Below, piece by piece: positions 27,850 through 36,176 of a DNA stretch of 64,000 bases (its first letter is position 1; each line of letters starts with the position of its first letter). The notes under the pieces were generated by a model. It saw only the letters and a list, made by a program, of their open reading frames with translations, made no database searches and was not told where the DNA came from. Origin of the DNA: Streptomyces endophytica (GTDB taxonomy: Bacteria > Actinomycetota > Actinomycetes > Streptomycetales > Streptomycetaceae). The DNA lies in NCBI RefSeq assembly GCF_026153355.1, contig NZ_CP110636.1:2170001-2234000 (forward strand), in the 5' to 3' direction. Position numbers and translations under genes: made by a program.

Positions 27850-28425
27850 GTGCTTCTCTCAGACAAGGACATCCGGGCCGAGATCGATGCCGGCCGGGTG
27901 CGCATCGACCCCTATGACGAGTCGATGGTGCAGCCGTCCAGTATCGACGTGCGTCTCGATCGCTACTTCCGGGTGTTCGAGAACCACCGCTACCCGCACA
28001 TCGACCCCGCCGTCGAGCAGCCCGACCTGACCCGTGAGGTGGTTCCGGAGGGCGACGAGGCGTTCATCCTGCACCCGGGCGAGTTCGTGCTGGCCTCGAC
28101 GTACGAGGTCATCAGCCTGCCCGACGACGTCGCCTCGCGCCTGGAGGGCAAGAGCTCGCTGGGGCGGCTCGGGCTGCTGACGCACTCCACCGCCGGGTTC
28201 ATCGACCCGGGGTTCAGCGGGCACGTGACGCTGGAGCTGAGCAACGTGGCCACGCTGCCGATCAAGCTGTGGCCGGGCATGAAGATCGGGCAGCTGTGCA
28301 TGTTCCGGCTGACCTCGCCGGCCGAGCACCCCTACGGCAGCGAGCGGTACGGCTCCCGCTACCAGGGGCAGCGCGGCCCGACGCCGTCCCGGTCGTTCCG
28401 GAATTTCCACCGTACGAAGGTGTGA
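27850..28425 (+). CDS. dcd: dCTP deaminase
   Basis: I use GTG at 27850 ([13 protein letters not shown]), which gives the normal 191 residues. The enzyme deaminates dCTP to dUTP in thymidylate synthesis; some actinobacterial members also cleave dUTP to dUMP. Diagnostic elements are [47 protein letters not shown] with catalytic Glu, and [12 protein letters not shown]. The phosphoribosyltransferase gene follows after 94 nt, consistent with a nucleotide-metabolism pair. Cytoplasmic homotrimer by family. Confidence 0.96.
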   Translation: MLLSDKDIRAEIDAGRVRIDPYDESMVQPSSIDVRLDRYFRVFENHRYPHIDPAVEQPDLTREVVPEGDEAFILHPGEFVLASTYEVISLPDDVASRLEGKSSLGRLGLLTHSTAGFIDPGFSGHVTLELSNVATLPIKLWPGMKIGQLCMFRLTSPAEHPYGSERYGSRYQGQRGPTPSRSFRNFHRTKV

Positions 28426-28519
28426 GGCCGCCCACGGCGGGGGGCGCCGTGGGCCGGGCCCGGGCCGTGGGCCGAGGGCCAGGTCGTAGGTCGAAACAGA
28501 GAAGGTCTGAGAGAGATTC

Positions 28520-29029
28520 GTGAGTGACGTGCGGGAGAACCTGACGTACGAGCGGTTCGGCGGGGCGATCCGCGAGCTGGCGCAGACGATCGCGGACGAC
28601 GGGTACGAGCCGGACATCGTGCTGTCGATCGCCCGGGGCGGAGTGTTCGTCGCGGGCGGCCTGGCGTACGCGCTGGACTGCAAGAACATCCACCTGGTGA
28701 ACGTCGAGTTCTACACCGGTGTGGGGACCACCCTGGAGATGCCGGTCATGCTGGCGCCGGTCCCGAACGCGATCGACTTCTCGGAGAAGAAGGTGCTGAT
28801 CGCCGACGACGTGGCCGACACCGGCAAGACGCTGAAGCTGGTGCGCGACTTCTGCCTGGAAACCGTGGCCGAGGTGCGCAGCGCGGTGATCTACGAGAAG
28901 TCGCACTCGCTGGTGAAGTGCGAGTACGTCTGGAAGCGCACGGACGACTGGATCAACTTCCCCTGGTCTGTGTTGCCTCCATGTCGTAAGTCTGGCACAC
29001 CGATCACGCCGTCGAAGGACGCTCTGTAG
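28520..29029 (+). CDS. Phosphoribosyltransferase, C-terminus replaced by integrated element
   Basis: GTG at 28520. The domain contains DIVLSIARGGVFVAGGLA and the PRPP-binding loop VLIADDVADTGKTL, so it is a type I phosphoribosyltransferase; purine base specificity is likely but not shown. Codons 1-149 are chromosomal, ending in FPW at 28964-28966. The following 20 residues (SVLPPCRKSG onward) are supplied by the element. The native ending SVEPPVVRREGQILDA lies at 45837-45887. The hybrid keeps SVxPP and is 169 residues instead of 165, so it may be functional. Confidence 0.93.
   Translation: MSDVRENLTYERFGGAIRELAQTIADDGYEPDIVLSIARGGVFVAGGLAYALDCKNIHLVNVEFYTGVGTTLEMPVMLAPVPNAIDFSEKKVLIADDVADTGKTLKLVRDFCLETVAEVRSAVIYEKSHSLVKCEYVWKRTDDWINFPWSVLPPCRKSGTPITPSKDAL
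28963..28966. other. attL core (CTGG)
   Basis: The 4-nt CTGG is shared with the right junction and lies where the phosphoribosyltransferase frame leaves its native sequence. The exact crossover within it cannot be fixed. Confidence 0.75.
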
Positions 29030-29383
29030 GACCCGTCTTACCTGGCAAATTCCAGACAGTGGCGGGCGGAGTTTGCTCTAAGCGATCTTATGGTTCAGCA
29101 AGACACCAATCGCCTCACCGGGTGCCGGTGAGGCGTCTGGCGTCCTGGGCGGTCGGCGTGATCCCAAACCGGCAACCTGATCGTTTGCTCAACCTGGCAG
29201 AGGTGGCTTGGCCCTCACCGGAGTGCCGAACATTCCCCTGCTCCCTTGCTCCCTTGCTCCCCTGCCCACGGCCGCCAGTGCATGCCGGTGGTGCCATAGG
29301 GAGGCAGGCGCCCTGCGCCGGCTGTGAGGCGCTGGCTTGAAGGTTTCGGCATCTCAATCTGAGGTCTCCGTAGAAAAGTGCCA
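29030..29383. other. Gene-free left end of the element
   Basis: It contains the terminator at 29111-29135 and a short pyrimidine repeat (GCTCCCTT, three to four copies, about 29238-29264). I see no gene. Confidence 0.5.
29111..29135. terminator. Hairpin terminator after the phosphoribosyltransferase hybrid
   Basis: CGCCTCACCGG and CCGGTGAGGCG form a perfect 11-bp stem with a 3-nt loop, 81 nt after the hybrid stop codon. Confidence 0.75.
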
Positions 29384-29764
29384 CTACCCAGCGAATTGAC
29401 CGACGGAAACGCCCAGGGTTGCCACGAGGAGAAATACCACAGAGATTAGATAAGCGCGGGTGGCGGCATCGAGGTCCTTAAGGGACTCGGCAAACTTTGC
29501 TACACCTTCGAGGGTGCCGCCCATTGCGTCAAGGGCCTTGGACTGAGCTTCCAGTGCTTCTGGGGCTTCACTCTTCTCGACTTTCTCGGCTTCGGCTAGT
29601 AGGTCAGCGTTGCGTGAAACTGCTTCTTTTCCGATCTCCACCGCCTTTGTAGCTGCTGCACGCACAGGCTTGATGTATACATTCTCCTGCCAGATGCCGA
29701 TTCCCAACATGATGCCAGCGCTCGCAACCGAAGCGAGGGTAACGATCCAAGTCAAGACGCTCAT
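29384..29764 (-). CDS. Small membrane protein paired with the trypsin-like protease
   Basis: I choose ATG at 29764, which follows GTGAGGTAACC; an ATG at 29782 is also possible. The 126-residue product has an N-terminal membrane helix (WIVTLASVASAGIMLGIGIW), a ~65-residue charged helical middle rich in Glu, Lys and Ala, probably coiled coil, and a second helix at the end (AYLISVVFLLVATLGVSVGQ). The gene starts about 20 nt after the protease stop and is clearly cotranscribed. It could be the membrane anchor, target or pore component of the protease. Family not recognised. Confidence 0.75.
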   Translation of the reverse strand: MSVLTWIVTLASVASAGIMLGIGIWQENVYIKPVRAAATKAVEIGKEAVSRNADLLAEAEKVEKSEAPEALEAQSKALDAMGGTLEGVAKFAESLKDLDAATRAYLISVVFLLVATLGVSVGQFAG

Positions 29765-29784
29765 GGTTACCTCACTCTTCATTG

Positions 29785-30774
29785 TCAGGGCCGCAGCTGG
29801 GCACCGAAGTGCTTGAGTTGGTAGTCGAGATCCTGCACCAATGTGTGGCCAGGGTCGCCAGCAATGACATGCCCGGTGAGATGTCCGGAATGCGGGCCAA
29901 CTTCAACCGGAGAACCAGAATCCCCTTTCTCGCTGACGAGACGGTTAAGGTGAATGACCGCACCCCAAGCGCCATATGTGCGCTCTTCCCAATACGAGTC
30001 GGAAGTTCCGCGAACCCATGCGTCTTCTCTGCCGGATGCGAGATTTACAACCAGATCGTCTCCGGGCATCGCCGTCGCGTACGAGTGAAATTGCGTGTGA
30101 GGTCTCTCATTGTGCGTATCGTCGAGCTTAACCAACGTGATGTCGGCACAAGTAGAGCCCGGGGCTCGAACTTGGGGGCATTGTGTGCTTGACACGTATC
30201 CAATTCGGCGCCCACCCACACGAACGGTTTCGCCACGCTGGCGAGCGCTGTGTCCTGCGGTGGTGGCCGCTCGCTCGCCAGTGCTGAGTGTTGCCCGGCA
30301 TCCAAGCGTTGAGTTCTCGAAGATTTGGACACGGGCTCCGGGGCGGCAACTCTGGGGCTCAGGTGCCTCCCGACCAACGACCCACATGTTTGCGCCGAAC
30401 AATGGATCCGGGAAACCTAGGGAGCACATGCGTTGACGTATCTCAGAGTCCTCGTGGCCGTAGAACGGCTGGCCTTCCGAACTTGCAAGACCCGGCTCGA
30501 CGAACATGGTTGGTAGAGGTTTTCCATCCCGTGGCCCGTCAGGCAGCCAGAGCCCAACGCCCCAGAATCCGGCAACACCCGGCAGGTCTAGCCACTCTGC
30601 CCACATTGCCAACTTCCCGGAAGTTGGCGGGAGCGGCCGCCCGTACGCCCACGCAGCCCCCAACTGATCCATCACCCGCGCCGTGTTGGCGAGGCGCTGG
30701 TCGGCGCCTCGTAGGGCGCGAGGTATCGCGGGATCCAGTTCGAACTGCTCGGCCCACAACGCCAGCAGTCCCAT
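29785..30774 (-). CDS. Trypsin-like serine protease, element cargo
   Basis: I use ATG at 30774, preceded by GAGGAG; two other in-frame ATGs lie up to 30 nt upstream. The 329-residue protein has a ~140-residue N-terminal region of unknown type with many Trp and Pro, then a chymotrypsin-fold domain: His in AATTAGHSAR, Asp in CADITLVKLDD and Ser in SEKGDSGSPV. The triad is complete and correctly ordered. No convincing signal peptide is present, so it probably acts in the cytoplasm. It forms a two-gene unit with a small membrane protein. Intracellular trypsin-like proteases on mobile elements are often defence effectors; that role is inferred. Confidence 0.82.
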   Translation of the reverse strand: MGLLALWAEQFELDPAIPRALRGADQRLANTARVMDQLGAAWAYGRPLPPTSGKLAMWAEWLDLPGVAGFWGVGLWLPDGPRDGKPLPTMFVEPGLASSEGQPFYGHEDSEIRQRMCSLGFPDPLFGANMWVVGREAPEPQSCRPGARVQIFENSTLGCRATLSTGERAATTAGHSARQRGETVRVGGRRIGYVSSTQCPQVRAPGSTCADITLVKLDDTHNERPHTQFHSYATAMPGDDLVVNLASGREDAWVRGTSDSYWEERTYGAWGAVIHLNRLVSEKGDSGSPVEVGPHSGHLTGHVIAGDPGHTLVQDLDYQLKHFGAQLRP

Positions 30775-30963
30775 CACAACCGCGCTCCTCATCACTAAGA
30801 GCATGGGGAGTAAAGGTACTTACTGGACATACTACGCGTTGGGGTGTGGGCTATCGAGCGGTGTAGGCGTTACCTGTTCAACCATCTTTGAGCTCGAAGT
30901 CGGGGGCCAGGTGGCAGGCCCTGTCTGAGATGCTGTGGACCATCAGCGAGAGGGGCGGCGTTC

Positions 30964-31497
30964 ATGCAGTGGAAGACCCATGGCGAACGGCAGATCTACA
31001 CGAACCAGTGGGTGAATCTGTGCCTGGTGGATGTTCAGCAACCGGACGGGCGCCGCTGGGAGCACCATGTCGTTCGGCTCCGCCACCTGGCCGTGGCTGC
31101 CGTGGTCAATGATCAGCGCGAGATCCTGATGATGTGGCGCCATCGCTTCATCACCGACTCCTGGGCGTGGGAGCTGCCCATGGGCCTCATAGAGGAGGGG
31201 GAGACGCCGGAGCAGGCCGCGTCCCGTGAGGTTCTGGAGGAGACCGGTTGGCGTCCGGGGCCGATGAAGCCGCTGATTTACGCGGAGCCGGCGAACGGGA
31301 TCACCGACTCTCAGCACCATGTCTTCCGGGCTGACAGCGCGACCTACGTCGGGCCTCCGACTGAGAAGAACGAGTCTGACCGCATCGAGTGGGTTCCGCT
31401 CGCCGAAGCGCGCGCCATGATCGACCGCCGGGAGGTCGTGAGCAGCGGTTCGCTCGTGGGGCTGCTGTACGTGCTCATGGATGAGGCGGTCCGCTGA
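30964..31497 (+). CDS. Nudix hydrolase, possibly Pif-like
   Basis: ATG at 30964, after GAGAGGGGCGG. The 177-residue protein contains a complete Nudix box, GLIEEGETPEQAASREVLEE followed by TGW, at about residues 77-99. Nudix enzymes cleave nucleoside diphosphate-linked substrates. In the related element pSAM2 the Nudix protein Pif prevents redundant transfer between element-carrying cells, so a similar entry-exclusion role is plausible here. It is divergent from the protease gene and convergent, with a 1-nt gap, to the XRE-TPR regulator. Confidence 0.92.
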   Translation: MQWKTHGERQIYTNQWVNLCLVDVQQPDGRRWEHHVVRLRHLAVAAVVNDQREILMMWRHRFITDSWAWELPMGLIEEGETPEQAASREVLEETGWRPGPMKPLIYAEPANGITDSQHHVFRADSATYVGPPTEKNESDRIEWVPLAEARAMIDRREVVSSGSLVGLLYVLMDEAVR

Positions 31498-31498
31498 A

Positions 31499-32821
31499 TC
31501 AGGTGGGGAGCACTTCTCTGAGCCGCGCTTCGAAGGCGGTGGTGACCGGCTCGCCCCGGTACGGAGCCAGCTCTCCGTAGAACTCCCTGAGGTGGCCGGC
31601 CAGTCGTTCGGAAGCAACCGAGGAGGCGGGCTCCAAGGCTTCCGTAGCGGTGTGGCACGCCTGGTCGAGCTTCCCGAGTTGCAGCTGCGTGCGAGCTAGC
31701 CAGATCGCGTGGAAGGCTCGGCCGCGCTGGTTGGTGCTGTGCTCCCTGCGCACGGCGTCAGCGATCAGTGGTTCGGCGGCTGCTGCTTCGCCGAGCTGGC
31801 CGTGTGCGATGCCGGTGTCCACGATGAGCTTGGGCTCGTCGAAGTAGACCACCCAAGCGGGGTCCGCGTCGTCCGGACGGATACGTTCGAACTGGCGGTG
31901 TGCTTCGGAGATCGCCGCGTGGGTGGCGGCCCGGCTGCCCAGTGAGGCGTGGGCAAACGCCTCTCGCATGGCCAACATCGACTGGACGCGCGGAGTCGAT
32001 CCGGTGCCGCCGCGGACTGCATCTTGCGCGGCCTGGACGAAGGCCAGAGCGTCCGTGGGCTTCTCCTGGTAGGTCGCCTGCAAGCTCATGCAAGCAAGGA
32101 CGTTGGCCATGAACTGCCGGTCGTCGACTTCCTTGGCGAGCTTCAGGGCCTGCGTGAAGTAGGCGCGGGCCTGGTTGTACTGGCGGGCGTCGAAGTGCGT
32201 CCAGCCGGTGAGGCGGGCAAGCTCGGCGGCTACCCCGTACAAGTCGTCCTTGATGGAACGTGACCTGCTGGTGCCCAAAAGGTCTACGACGTAACGAAGT
32301 TGGCCGACCACCGCCGGCCTCAGCGCCTCGCCGCCATGCTGGTCGTCGCGCCGCCAGTAGTCCTCGATGGAGGCCCGGAGCGCTTGCAGGGTGGAGGGGC
32401 TCGGATCGGTCGACGAAGTGAGGGCAAGGATGCCGTCCAGGTCGGATCCAGGGAGATCCACCGGCTTGGGCTGCTCGGCCAGCGCAGTTGATTGAGCCGG
32501 CTCGCGCTCGATCACGGCGAAGGCTGCGGGTGTCTCCCAAGAACGCCGAGCCAACCCGAGCATGTGCCCGGGGATGTGCAACCCGTCCGCGATGCGTTCG
32601 ATCACTTCCATGTGCTGCAAGCGACGCTCTCCGGCGATCACTTCCCCCACGCGGCTCGGGGTGAGGTCACAGAGACGGGCGATCATCGACGGATAAACGC
32701 CGGCGTGCTTCTTTACCAGCCGGAACACCCTGCTGAAGTCCCGGACGCGGCAGGCGTCGACCATCTCAGGATCAGTGAGCAGCCGGGCGGGAAGCTCTCG
32801 CGGCTCGGGCGGCATCGGCAT
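31499..32821 (-). CDS. XRE-type HTH regulator with TPR-like C-terminal domain
   Basis: ATG at 32821; a second in-frame ATG two codons later is equally possible. Residues ~25-90 form an HTH (PSMIARLCDLTPSRVGEVIA). Residues ~140-440 are helical TPR-like repeats (ARAYFTQALKLAKEVDDRQF, ACHTATEALEP). The 440-residue size and layout match regulators commonly found beside Nudix genes on Streptomyces elements. TPR domains of such regulators may bind peptides; the ligand here is unknown. It is convergent with the Nudix gene. Confidence 0.85.
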   Translation of the reverse strand: MPMPPEPRELPARLLTDPEMVDACRVRDFSRVFRLVKKHAGVYPSMIARLCDLTPSRVGEVIAGERRLQHMEVIERIADGLHIPGHMLGLARRSWETPAAFAVIEREPAQSTALAEQPKPVDLPGSDLDGILALTSSTDPSPSTLQALRASIEDYWRRDDQHGGEALRPAVVGQLRYVVDLLGTSRSRSIKDDLYGVAAELARLTGWTHFDARQYNQARAYFTQALKLAKEVDDRQFMANVLACMSLQATYQEKPTDALAFVQAAQDAVRGGTGSTPRVQSMLAMREAFAHASLGSRAATHAAISEAHRQFERIRPDDADPAWVVYFDEPKLIVDTGIAHGQLGEAAAAEPLIADAVRREHSTNQRGRAFHAIWLARTQLQLGKLDQACHTATEALEPASSVASERLAGHLREFYGELAPYRGEPVTTAFEARLREVLPT

Positions 32822-33028
32822 CAGGCAGGCTCCCGCCGGTTGACGGCTACGAGAGGTCGCTCATTCTCTACGGCGGGTGATGTTACCCAAGTTGGGTAAT
32901 CAGCTGGGCCTTTGGGCGCCATACGCGTCCACGCGATGCTGCTGCGCATGTCCACCGGGCCGCCAATTGCAACTACCTCCGACCGCTACGCCATGCGGTT
33001 TCACCCGGCCCTGCCAAGGAGGCACGCG

Positions 33029-33400
33029 ATGACTGAGACCAGCACTCCGGCCGTTCTTTACATCTGTGCGGAGCGCAGTCAGGACGCACCTGGCGTGGCG
33101 CACAAGCGCGCTGTCCAAGAGGGCCGTGACTTCGCTGTCAGGAACGGCTTGCACATCGTTGCTGAGGTTTCGGATCCGTACGGTGAGCCGGTTCCGCAGC
33201 GGCGTGCCGGCTGGATGAGGGTGCGGGAGATGGCCGAGCGGGGTGAGGTTGGGGTGGTCATCACGCGGTGGCCCAACGCCTTGTCCCAGGCCTGCGAGAG
33301 GCGTTACCCGGAGCTGGATCATCTCGGCCGCCACGGCGCGCAGTTGTTTTTCAGTTGGGCGCCGTTGAGCGCGATGGCCGGCGTCCGGAGCACGCGGTGA
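33029..33400 (+). CDS. Resolvase N-terminal-like small protein
   Basis: ATG at 33029 after AAGGAGG. The 123-residue product resembles the N-terminal catalytic domain of small serine recombinases (YICAERSQD; RAGWMRVREMAERGEVGVVI, the R.G...M...G pattern). It lacks a DNA-binding HTH and the usual Ser context is altered, so catalytic activity is doubtful. Proteins of this shape recur in actinobacterial AICEs. The next gene starts within its stop codon, so the two are coupled. Confidence 0.75.
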   Translation: MTETSTPAVLYICAERSQDAPGVAHKRAVQEGRDFAVRNGLHIVAEVSDPYGEPVPQRRAGWMRVREMAERGEVGVVITRWPNALSQACERRYPELDHLGRHGAQLFFSWAPLSAMAGVRSTR

Positions 33401-33618
33401 GTGGCCGCCATGCGCGAGTGACGCCGGGCCGAGAGGGCCTGGCCGTGCTCCTGCTGGGTGTGCTGGGGCTGACCCCGCCTGTGGTGATCGTTGCTGGGGC
33501 GGTGGACGCTCACAGCGTTCCGCCTCCGGTCTCCCGCGCGGACATCGATCCCCAGGTCGTTGTTGTTGCGCAGGGCGATCCAGTGCGCACCTGTCGCTGT
33601 TCGGGGGCGCAGTCGTGA
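33397..33618 (+). CDS. Small membrane protein of the element
   Basis: GTG at 33397 overlaps the upstream stop by 4 nt. The 73-residue product has one hydrophobic segment (LAVLLLGVLGLTPPVVIVAG) and a short polar tail with a Cys pair (CRC). Family not recognised. Translational coupling on both sides supports it as real. Confidence 0.6.
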   Translation: MSGRHARVTPGREGLAVLLLGVLGLTPPVVIVAGAVDAHSVPPPVSRADIDPQVVVVAQGDPVRTCRCSGAQS

Positions 33619-33875
33619 GTTTCCGCAGGAAGTCGAATGTGTTGGCTGACTCCCTGCCCGTGGCATCGGGTTTGACGGCCGCCGAGGTGGAGGGGACGCG
33701 GGCTCTGGTCTGCCGCCGTGCGCACGGCCGGGCTGATTGCCTCGACTTGCAGGGCGCCTTGGGGTTGCTGCGATCGGCGCTGGAGTGTTGCGGCCCGCGT
33801 GGACTCGGGCAACCCGTCGAAGCGCCGGATCAAGGACATGGAGAGGTAGATGGTGAGGAGTTCGGAGGTGGCTGA
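33615..33875 (+). CDS. Hypothetical element protein, 86 aa
   Basis: GTG at 33615 overlaps the previous stop by 4 nt. The product starts VSFRRKSNVLADSL and contains LTAAEVEGTRALVCRRAHG and a short helix with two adjacent Cys. The C-terminal third is Gly/Glu-rich and overlaps the next gene by 26 nt, so its true end is less certain. No domain recognised. Confidence 0.5.
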   Translation: MSFRRKSNVLADSLPVASGLTAAEVEGTRALVCRRAHGRADCLDLQGALGLLRSALECCGPRGLGQPVEAPDQGHGEVDGEEFGGG

Positions 33876-34548
33876 CTGTCCGGTACGCAAGCCTTCGGTA
33901 GTGCCCTTCGTGAATTCGTGGTCGGCCGAACTGCCAGACTTCGAGGACCAGTTGGTCGTGAATTTCGGCCCTGAGGGGCCCAAGCTGGGATACAGGAATG
34001 AGCGGGAGACTGACCGCGTCGGCCGGGACAAGGTGTTGTGGGGCCGGATGGCCTTTCTGCCTGGTGAAGGCCGGCCGGAGTTTGACTCCATGCACCCATC
34101 GCGCCAGTACAACACCATGTACTGGATGAAGTGCCAGGTGTGCGGCAACCCGGCGTCCAAGAACAGGGATGGCTGGCTTTTCCTGGACTGGCGTGGACCT
34201 CTCTCGCCTTCGACTTGGCCGGAGCGCTCGTTGACGGCCATGCCTCCGGTCTGTGACGAGCACGCCGTTACGGCCATCGAAGAATGCCCCCATTTGCGGA
34301 AGACGGATTTCGTCGTCCTGCGGGTCCGGACACCTCGCCTTTGGGGGTACTCAGGCACTCCCTACAAGCTGACCGCCGAAGGCTGGAAGGCTCACGAGAT
34401 CGACGGGCTCTTGCCCTGCGGTGATCCGGGGCTTCGCGGGATGCTCGCCACGCGCCTGTACCGCGAGCTGCGCAACGTAACCGTTGTCAGCGGGGGCTTG
34501 CTGGCTGATTGCCTCGCCGGAGATGCCGGCCACTACGACAAAAACTGA
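33850..34548 (+). CDS. Hypothetical element protein with a Cys-rich centre
   Basis: ATG at 33850 follows GGAGAGGTAG. The 232-residue product has a CQVCGNPA pair, a WLFLDWRGPL segment and later VCDEHAV and CPHLRK, suggesting one metal site. It ends with a Leu-rich helix. The protein is the last of the 33029-34548 run and is followed by a hairpin. Similar proteins occur in Streptomyces mobile elements. No function known. Confidence 0.75.
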   Translation: MVRSSEVADCPVRKPSVVPFVNSWSAELPDFEDQLVVNFGPEGPKLGYRNERETDRVGRDKVLWGRMAFLPGEGRPEFDSMHPSRQYNTMYWMKCQVCGNPASKNRDGWLFLDWRGPLSPSTWPERSLTAMPPVCDEHAVTAIEECPHLRKTDFVVLRVRTPRLWGYSGTPYKLTAEGWKAHEIDGLLPCGDPGLRGMLATRLYRELRNVTVVSGGLLADCLAGDAGHYDKN

Positions 34549-34613
34549 GAGACCGGACCACCCCTGAGCCTGGCAGCACGCGGGCGGTCCGGTCGGGGAG
34601 TTCCTGATCAGAA

Positions 34614-34636
34614 CCCCGGTGCCGATGGTACCGGGG
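34614..34636. terminator. Hairpin after the Cys-rich protein gene
   Basis: CCCCGGT and ACCGGGG with a 9-nt partly paired centre, 65 nt after the stop codon. Confidence 0.6.
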
Positions 34637-35084
34637 CTGTCGTCGTGCTCACTGCGGCCGGCCCACCACAAGTCGATGGTGAGAAGGGGTGGCGGAACTG
34701 TTCAGGGTCGGGGAAAGGGCAGTACGGACGGCCGGTAAGAGTGGGGTGCTCTTCAGCCTCCGCCACAGACAGTCAGCCACGACGCGCCCGCGCTGTGACG
34801 AGCGCCCGCCACGTGTGTACCTCAGCCCCATCCGGCCTGTACCACGCTGCCATGTCTTTGATCCGGTCATGAACTGCGGGGTGAGGCTGTGGAATTGGCG
34901 TGCTGTGGCTGCTGGTCGCGTGGGCCGGGTGGTGGCGAACTGGCGGGCTGCTGTCGGGGCGGGGCCTGGCGGTGCTGGATTGGGCTGGTGTGGTTGCTTC
35001 CTGGGCTCAGTCGGACCGCTTGCTTGGCGTTGCGCGCTGAGCGGCGGGGGGCCGCCGTAAGCGGGGACGAAGGCATCGAGCGTC

Positions 35085-35129
35085 GGCGGCCTTCGGCCGC
35101 CAGCGCGCGCGGCCCGCGCAGCGGGCCGC
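35085..35129. terminator. Two adjacent perfect hairpins
   Basis: GGCGGC-CTTCG-GCCGCC (35085-35101) and GCGGCCCGC-GCA-GCGGGCCGC (35109-35129). They may be a tandem terminator or structured origin DNA; no gene ends here that I trust. Confidence 0.5.
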
Positions 35130-35288
35130 TCTTGATCCAGTAAAGAAACTTTGAACAGCTCGGCTGCTGCTCGACCTTGTCTGCTGCCGCGAAGCCGAAT
35201 GTGGCATTTCGCCCTGATGTGACGCTTTAGTCCCTGCTTGCACTAACCGCGATGCTTGCGCGGCTTCGTCTCTCGGGCTGCCGAAAAA

Positions 35289-35360
35289 TATCCACAGGCT
35301 GACCGATGCAGGGTTCTCGCATGTCGTTTTCAGGTCGATGGTGCCGAAAGTTATCCACAG
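35289..35360. promoter_or_regulatory. Two DnaA-box-like sites
   Basis: TATCCACAGG at 35289-35298 and TTATCCACAG at 35351-35360. The second matches the DnaA consensus TTATCCACA exactly and the first lacks one base. They lie in the gene-poor part of the element. Confidence 0.5.
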
Positions 35361-35987
35361 GTCCTTTGCGCTCCGCGCGCAGTGACTCGACGTCTGAGGT
35401 GGGAGGGATGGGTGTGACTTGCCTCATGCCTGAGGGCTGGGTGTCACATCGGCCGCGTCGCGGCTCCCTTCTCTGTGGTGAGGCGGGTGCTCGTACCACG
35501 AGATCGGCCGTTGGCCCAACCGGCGTTTCTCCGGACCATGGGTCACCCGGTGTCGAGCGACGAGGAGGAAGCGAAAGTTGTGTGAACTGCGTCACGCCGT
35601 GTCACAAACGGCTTATTTCTCGGACTTGGTACGGGTGAAAGGGATTGCGGGGCCAGCTGTATGGGCCTCGTGTCCGTACTCGGTGCCGAGGAGGTGTCCG
35701 GTTTCGGTGATGTGGTGTGACGCGGCGAAAGGAGGCGGGATGTTCTCGCGAAGTGGCGTAAGCCCCGCCAAGGATGGCCCCTCGTTCAAGGGAGCTGAGT
35801 GGACGAGGGAGGGTGCTGTGAACCTGTGCGGTCCGTGGTGCAGAACGGGGCGGAGGATCGCTCTTCGTGGCGCTTACCGCCCTCGGGTGGGGCTTACCAC
35901 GCACGTTGAGACGCATCCGTTATCGCTCAGGGCCGATGTGGTGAGCGAGGTGGTAAGGGCGCGGGCGCTTATTGGGGTGGAAGCGAA

Positions 35988-36176
35988 ATGACGTACAAGA
36001 CGGGGATGGCCAAGGCGATGAACGGGACCGAACTGAAGACCTCGGCGGGCGCGCACGAGGTGGATACGCTCGCCCTGATCCGGGAAATGACCGCGATGGC
36101 GTGCCGTCTAGCGGAGGAAGTACGGGCGCTGCGGCAAGACATGGCGGAGCTGAGGGAGGATCGGGAGGCGGCCTAG
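35988..36176 (+). CDS. Small coiled-coil protein
   Basis: ATG at 35988 after GGTGGAAGCGAA. The 62-residue product ends in a heptad-rich helix (MACRLAEEVRALRQDMAELR). Its TAG stop lies inside the 6-bp target duplication of the IS481 element, so insertion left the gene intact. No function known; its position next to the IS and GntR gene suggests an accessory element gene. Confidence 0.6.
   Translation: MTYKTGMAKAMNGTELKTSAGAHEVDTLALIREMTAMACRLAEEVRALRQDMAELREDREAA

Larger units (their letters stand above)
34549..35987. other. 1.4-kb gene-poor region of the element, candidate cis-acting DNA
   Basis: I find no convincing gene. It holds two terminator-like hairpins, two DnaA-box-like sites and clustered TGTGAC/GTCACA motifs (35413, 35443, 35601, 35716). 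Short open frames on both strands lack ribosome sites and domain features. It could contain the element's origin or transfer locus. Confidence 0.5.

Noticed and set aside
34689..35143. Plus-strand frames after the Cys-rich element protein
   Set aside because: Gly/Trp/Arg-rich, no ribosome site, and they cross the tandem hairpins.
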